DNA of 64,000 nucleotides. Origin: Brachybacterium subflavum (GTDB lineage Bacteria; Actinomycetota; Actinomycetes; Actinomycetales; Dermabacteraceae). The DNA is taken from contig NZ_VIGP01000007.1 in assembly GCF_009299795.1 (NCBI RefSeq), forward strand, positions 124,001 to 188,000, written 5' to 3'. Position 1 is the stretch's first letter. The number at the start of each line of letters is the position of its first letter. The position numbers were made by a program, and so were the translations under genes. Shown in pieces: positions 61,527 to 64,000 of the stretch. The notes beneath the pieces were generated by a model, which was given only the letters and a program-made list of their open reading frames with translations, did not search any database and was not told the origin of the DNA.

Positions 61527-64000
61527 TCACCCGTTGGGCATCGTGATCTCTCCGACCTTCTTGCCGTCGACGAGGACGTCGAAGGTGTCTCCGGGGAAGC
61601 CGTAGTAGTACTCGTGGTCGCTCGTGAACTTCCCGTTCTTGTCGGCTGGGATGGAGCGCGGCAGGTTCTTCTCACCATCCGACCAGAGCTCACCGTTGCG
61701 ATGCTCCTTGAAGTCCAGCTGATAGGACTTGCCGGGTTCCAGGTCCGTGATGGTGAAGGCGAACCACTTGCAGTGGCCGCTGCTGCAGCCCTTCTCGTTC
61801 GTTGCGCTGTCGAGCCACTTCGCGGACCCCTTCGTGACCTTGCCGCTCAGCGACTTCGCGGTCGCGGAGTCGGAGGTGGTGCCGCTGACGAGCTTCTCGC
61901 TGTTCACGACGCGCGCTTCGACGGTGTACTTCGTGCCGCCCTTCGCACCCACCTGCGGATCGCCGCCGCCGGCGCCGAGGTCCTTCCAGCCGCCGCCGTT
62001 CACGCGGTACTGGACCTTGCTCACGCCGACTCCGCCGCCGCCGTTGGCCCTGATCTTCGCGGTCACCGGGCAGGAGGTGCCGCTGCAGTTCGCTGCGCTC
62101 ATCGACACCGACGGCGCGTCGGGCTTGGTGTACGGGCGCACGGCGCTCGAGGCCTTCGAGAGCTCGCTCTCGCCGCCTGCGAAGCGGTTGTATGCCTGCA
62201 CGGTGAACGTGAAATCCTTCCCGTTCTGCAGCCCGTCGATCGTCACGGAGTCCTTCGAGGCGTCCACGGTCTGCGGCTCACCGCCGGGCCACCGCACCAT
62301 GTAATGGTCGATCGGCGTGCCGCGCCCATCCGCCTTCTTCCAGGAGACCGTGACGCGGCCGTTGGGCCCCTTGCCCGTGTGGGCATCGGGGAGGGAGGCC
62401 GTGACTTCGGTGGGGGCCTTCGCCTTCGCGTACGCCGTGACCGGGTTCGAGGCCGCCGAGGCCGCCGTGCCCTTGCCCACGGAGTTCGTGCCCGTGTAGG
62501 TGAAGGTGTATTCGGCGTTGCGATCCAGGTCGTCGAACCGGCCGGAGGTCTTGCCGTCCTTGGTGGTGATGGTCTTCTCGCCGCCGCCGCCCTTCGCGGG
62601 GTGGGCGGTGACCGTGTACGAAGTGACCTTCTCGCCGTTCTGCTCGTCCTCGGTCATCGCCGGCCACTTCACCGAGACGGCGCCGCCCAGTTCGTCCTCG
62701 AGGCGCGTCGCGGTGATCTTGCCCGAGGGCTTCTTGGGCTTGCCCGCAGGGTGCTCCGCGGACGACCGCTCCGACCAGTCGGAGGGCTCGTCGGCCTTGT
62801 TCTTCGCGCGGACGCTGAAGGTGTAGTCGACGCCGTTGGTCAGCCCGTCCACGGTGGTGCTGGTGCTCCCGCCCTCGACCGGGATGGACGTCGTGGAACC
62901 GTCCTCGCCGATCATCTGCAGCGCGTACTCGCTGATGGGCGAGCCGTGGTTGACGGGCTTCGTCCAGGACACCTGGAGCTTGCCGTCGCCGCGCTTCGCG
63001 CGCGGCGCCTCGGGCTTCTCCGGCTTCACGTCGGGACGGGCCTTCGCCGAGGCGGCCGACGGCTCCGAGGTCCCCACGTCGTTCGTCGCGGCGACGGTGA
63101 AGGTGTACTCGGTGTCGTTGGTGAGTCCGGTGATCTTGCAGGTCGTGCTCTCGCACTGCGTGGACTTCCCGCCGCCGGCGGGCTTCACCGTGTACCCCGT
63201 GATCGGGGCGCCGTTGTCGTTCCCGGGCTCGAATCCGAGCACCACGTACCCGTCGCCGGTCTCCTCGATGCGAGGGGCCGAGGGGGAGTCCGGCGTGCCG
63301 CGCACGTTGACGCGGATGGTGCCCGTGTCCTGTCGATCGGGATCCTTGGTGGCGTCCTGGATGGTGTAGCTGACCGTCGCGACGCCGTGGAAGTCGGCGC
63401 CGGGCGCCAGCGTCACCGCGTCGTCCGTGTGGTCCACGTCGATCGTGCCGGCCTTCGCCTTCGCGTCGACGATGGTGACGGGCTTGCCCAGGGGCTCGGT
63501 GTCGTTCGCGGTGGGACGCACGGTCTTCGTGTCCCCCGCGTCGATGTCGTAGGTGTCCCCCTGGGCGGAGGGAAGCGGCTCCCGGGAGCCGGTGACCGTG
63601 CCGCTGATCTCGGCCTTCACGGGGTCGTTGGTGCCGTCGGAGACGGAGACGGGCGCCGAGAACTTCGTGCCCTTGGCGACGTCGGCATCGGCCTGGGCGC
63701 TCACCACGCCCTCGGGGCTGACCTCGACGCTGATGCCGTCCACTCCGGTCTCGCCGGTGGACTCGAAGGTGAGGGCGTCGCCCTCGGGGTCCTCGCTGGT
63801 CCGGGCGAGATCGACCTGGCGGGCGTCGCCGCCCTGCTCGACCTCGAGATCGGTCCCCTGGATCGACGGCGGCTTGTTGTCCTTGGACTCGACCGTCACC
63901 GGGATCGACAGCATGCCCACGGCTGCGGTGTCGTCGCCGCGCGGCCCGTCGGTGACCTCGGCGGTGATCGTGTCCTCGCCGGAGTAGTCGTCGGCCGCCC
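61527..64000 (-). CDS. Large fibronectin type III/Ig-like surface protein, C-terminal part
   Basis: The gene runs off the right edge; about 824 residues are visible. It consists of Ig/cadherin-like repeats (SKDNKPPSIQGTDLEVEQGG, DIDAGDTKTVRPTANDTEPL) then about five fibronectin type III repeats, each with the typical TGYTV, ITGL.NGTEYTF-like and SA/SA turns. The C-terminal 90 residues are separate, with a Cys pair (GCSSGHC) and a Trp-rich WFAFTITDL segment. No membrane anchor is seen in this part. In bifidobacteria an fn3 protein opens the related cluster and is a proposed surface adhesin or sensor. Confidence 0.88.
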   Translation of the reverse strand, partial: AADDYSGEDTITAEVTDGPRGDDTAAVGMLSIPVTVESKDNKPPSIQGTDLEVEQGGDARQVDLARTSEDPEGDALTFESTGETGVDGISVEVSPEGVVSAQADADVAKGTKFSAPVSVSDGTNDPVKAEISGTVTGSREPLPSAQGDTYDIDAGDTKTVRPTANDTEPLGKPVTIVDAKAKAGTIDVDHTDDAVTLAPGADFHGVATVSYTIQDATKDPDRQDTGTIRVNVRGTPDSPSAPRIEETGDGYVVLGFEPGNDNGAPITGYTVKPAGGGKSTQCESTTCKITGLTNDTEYTFTVAATNDVGTSEPSAASAKARPDVKPEKPEAPRAKRGDGKLQVSWTKPVNHGSPISEYALQMIGEDGSTTSIPVEGGSTSTTVDGLTNGVDYTFSVRAKNKADEPSDWSERSSAEHPAGKPKKPSGKITATRLEDELGGAVSVKWPAMTEDEQNGEKVTSYTVTAHPAKGGGGEKTITTKDGKTSGRFDDLDRNAEYTFTYTGTNSVGKGTAASAASNPVTAYAKAKAPTEVTASLPDAHTGKGPNGRVTVSWKKADGRGTPIDHYMVRWPGGEPQTVDASKDSVTIDGLQNGKDFTFTVQAYNRFAGGESELSKASSAVRPYTKPDAPSVSMSAANCSGTSCPVTAKIRANGGGGVGVSKVQYRVNGGGWKDLGAGGGDPQVGAKGGTKYTVEARVVNSEKLVSGTTSDSATAKSLSGKVTKGSAKWLDSATNEKGCSSGHCKWFAFTITDLEPGKSYQLDFKEHRNGELWSDGEKNLPRSIPADKNGKFTSDHEYYYGFPGDTFDVLVDGKKVGEITMPNG

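Overview
The window is very GC-rich DNA from an actinobacterium. The gene content (acyl-CoA carboxylase with an epsilon subunit next to birA and maf, tRNA-Tyr/Thr/Met directly ahead of rpmG, a mycobacterial-type LpdA, WXG100 proteins) and the many GTG starts and GTGA/ATGA overlaps fit the order Micrococcales, perhaps a Brachybacterium-like member of the Dermabacteraceae. The genus is an inference from gene style, not from any search. No rRNA, CRISPR array, insertion sequence or prophage was seen.

Left third (1-31.9 kb): core metabolism. It opens with birA and an acyl-CoA carboxylase set (beta, epsilon, then a DUF885 peptidase-like protein and Maf, then the biotin carboxylase/BCCP subunit). 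LpdA follows on the minus strand. A nucleoside-salvage region comes next: purine nucleoside phosphorylase and phosphosugar mutase, and further on deoC, a uridine-kinase-like/Nudix fusion, thymidine phosphorylase, cytidine deaminase and a BMP-type nucleoside ABC importer. Together these would import nucleosides, split them and feed pentose phosphate to central metabolism. Between them lies a prolyl-aminopeptidase-type hydrolase with an in-frame TGA one codon before its expected catalytic histidine. An M20 amidohydrolase, mannose-1-phosphate guanylyltransferase and the sdhCDAB operon close this part.

Middle (31.9-41.6 kb): exonuclease III, a two-gene unit encoding a probable secreted effector (WXG100-like head fused to a GHSQG lipase/esterase-like domain) with an unknown 266-residue partner, then folD, glyA, murB, two MaoC/hot-dog proteins, rpmG, three tRNA genes and a YajQ-family gene.

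Right third (41.6-64 kb): an ESX/type VII secretion-like locus on the minus strand. It has three WXG100 genes, a small LpqN-like protein and a large EssC-type ATPase with an FHA domain. These are continuous with a signalling cluster of the kind described in bifidobacteria (fn3, MoxR, DUF58, transglutaminase-like, PP2C, Ser/Thr kinase), here with extra FHA proteins and an FHA/winged-helix protein. Most genes in the run overlap by four bases, so they are probably one operon.

The most notable new signal is regulatory. Three ESX-related transcription units (upstream of 35252, 42288 and 43528, all minus strand) share an 18-bp palindrome, ATGGGKA-N4-TCCCCAT, placed exactly 22 bp before a TANNGT -10 element. 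This points to a dedicated regulator that joins the distant effector operon to the WXG100 genes. The four secreted candidates also share an N-terminal Gly-Met-Asp signature.
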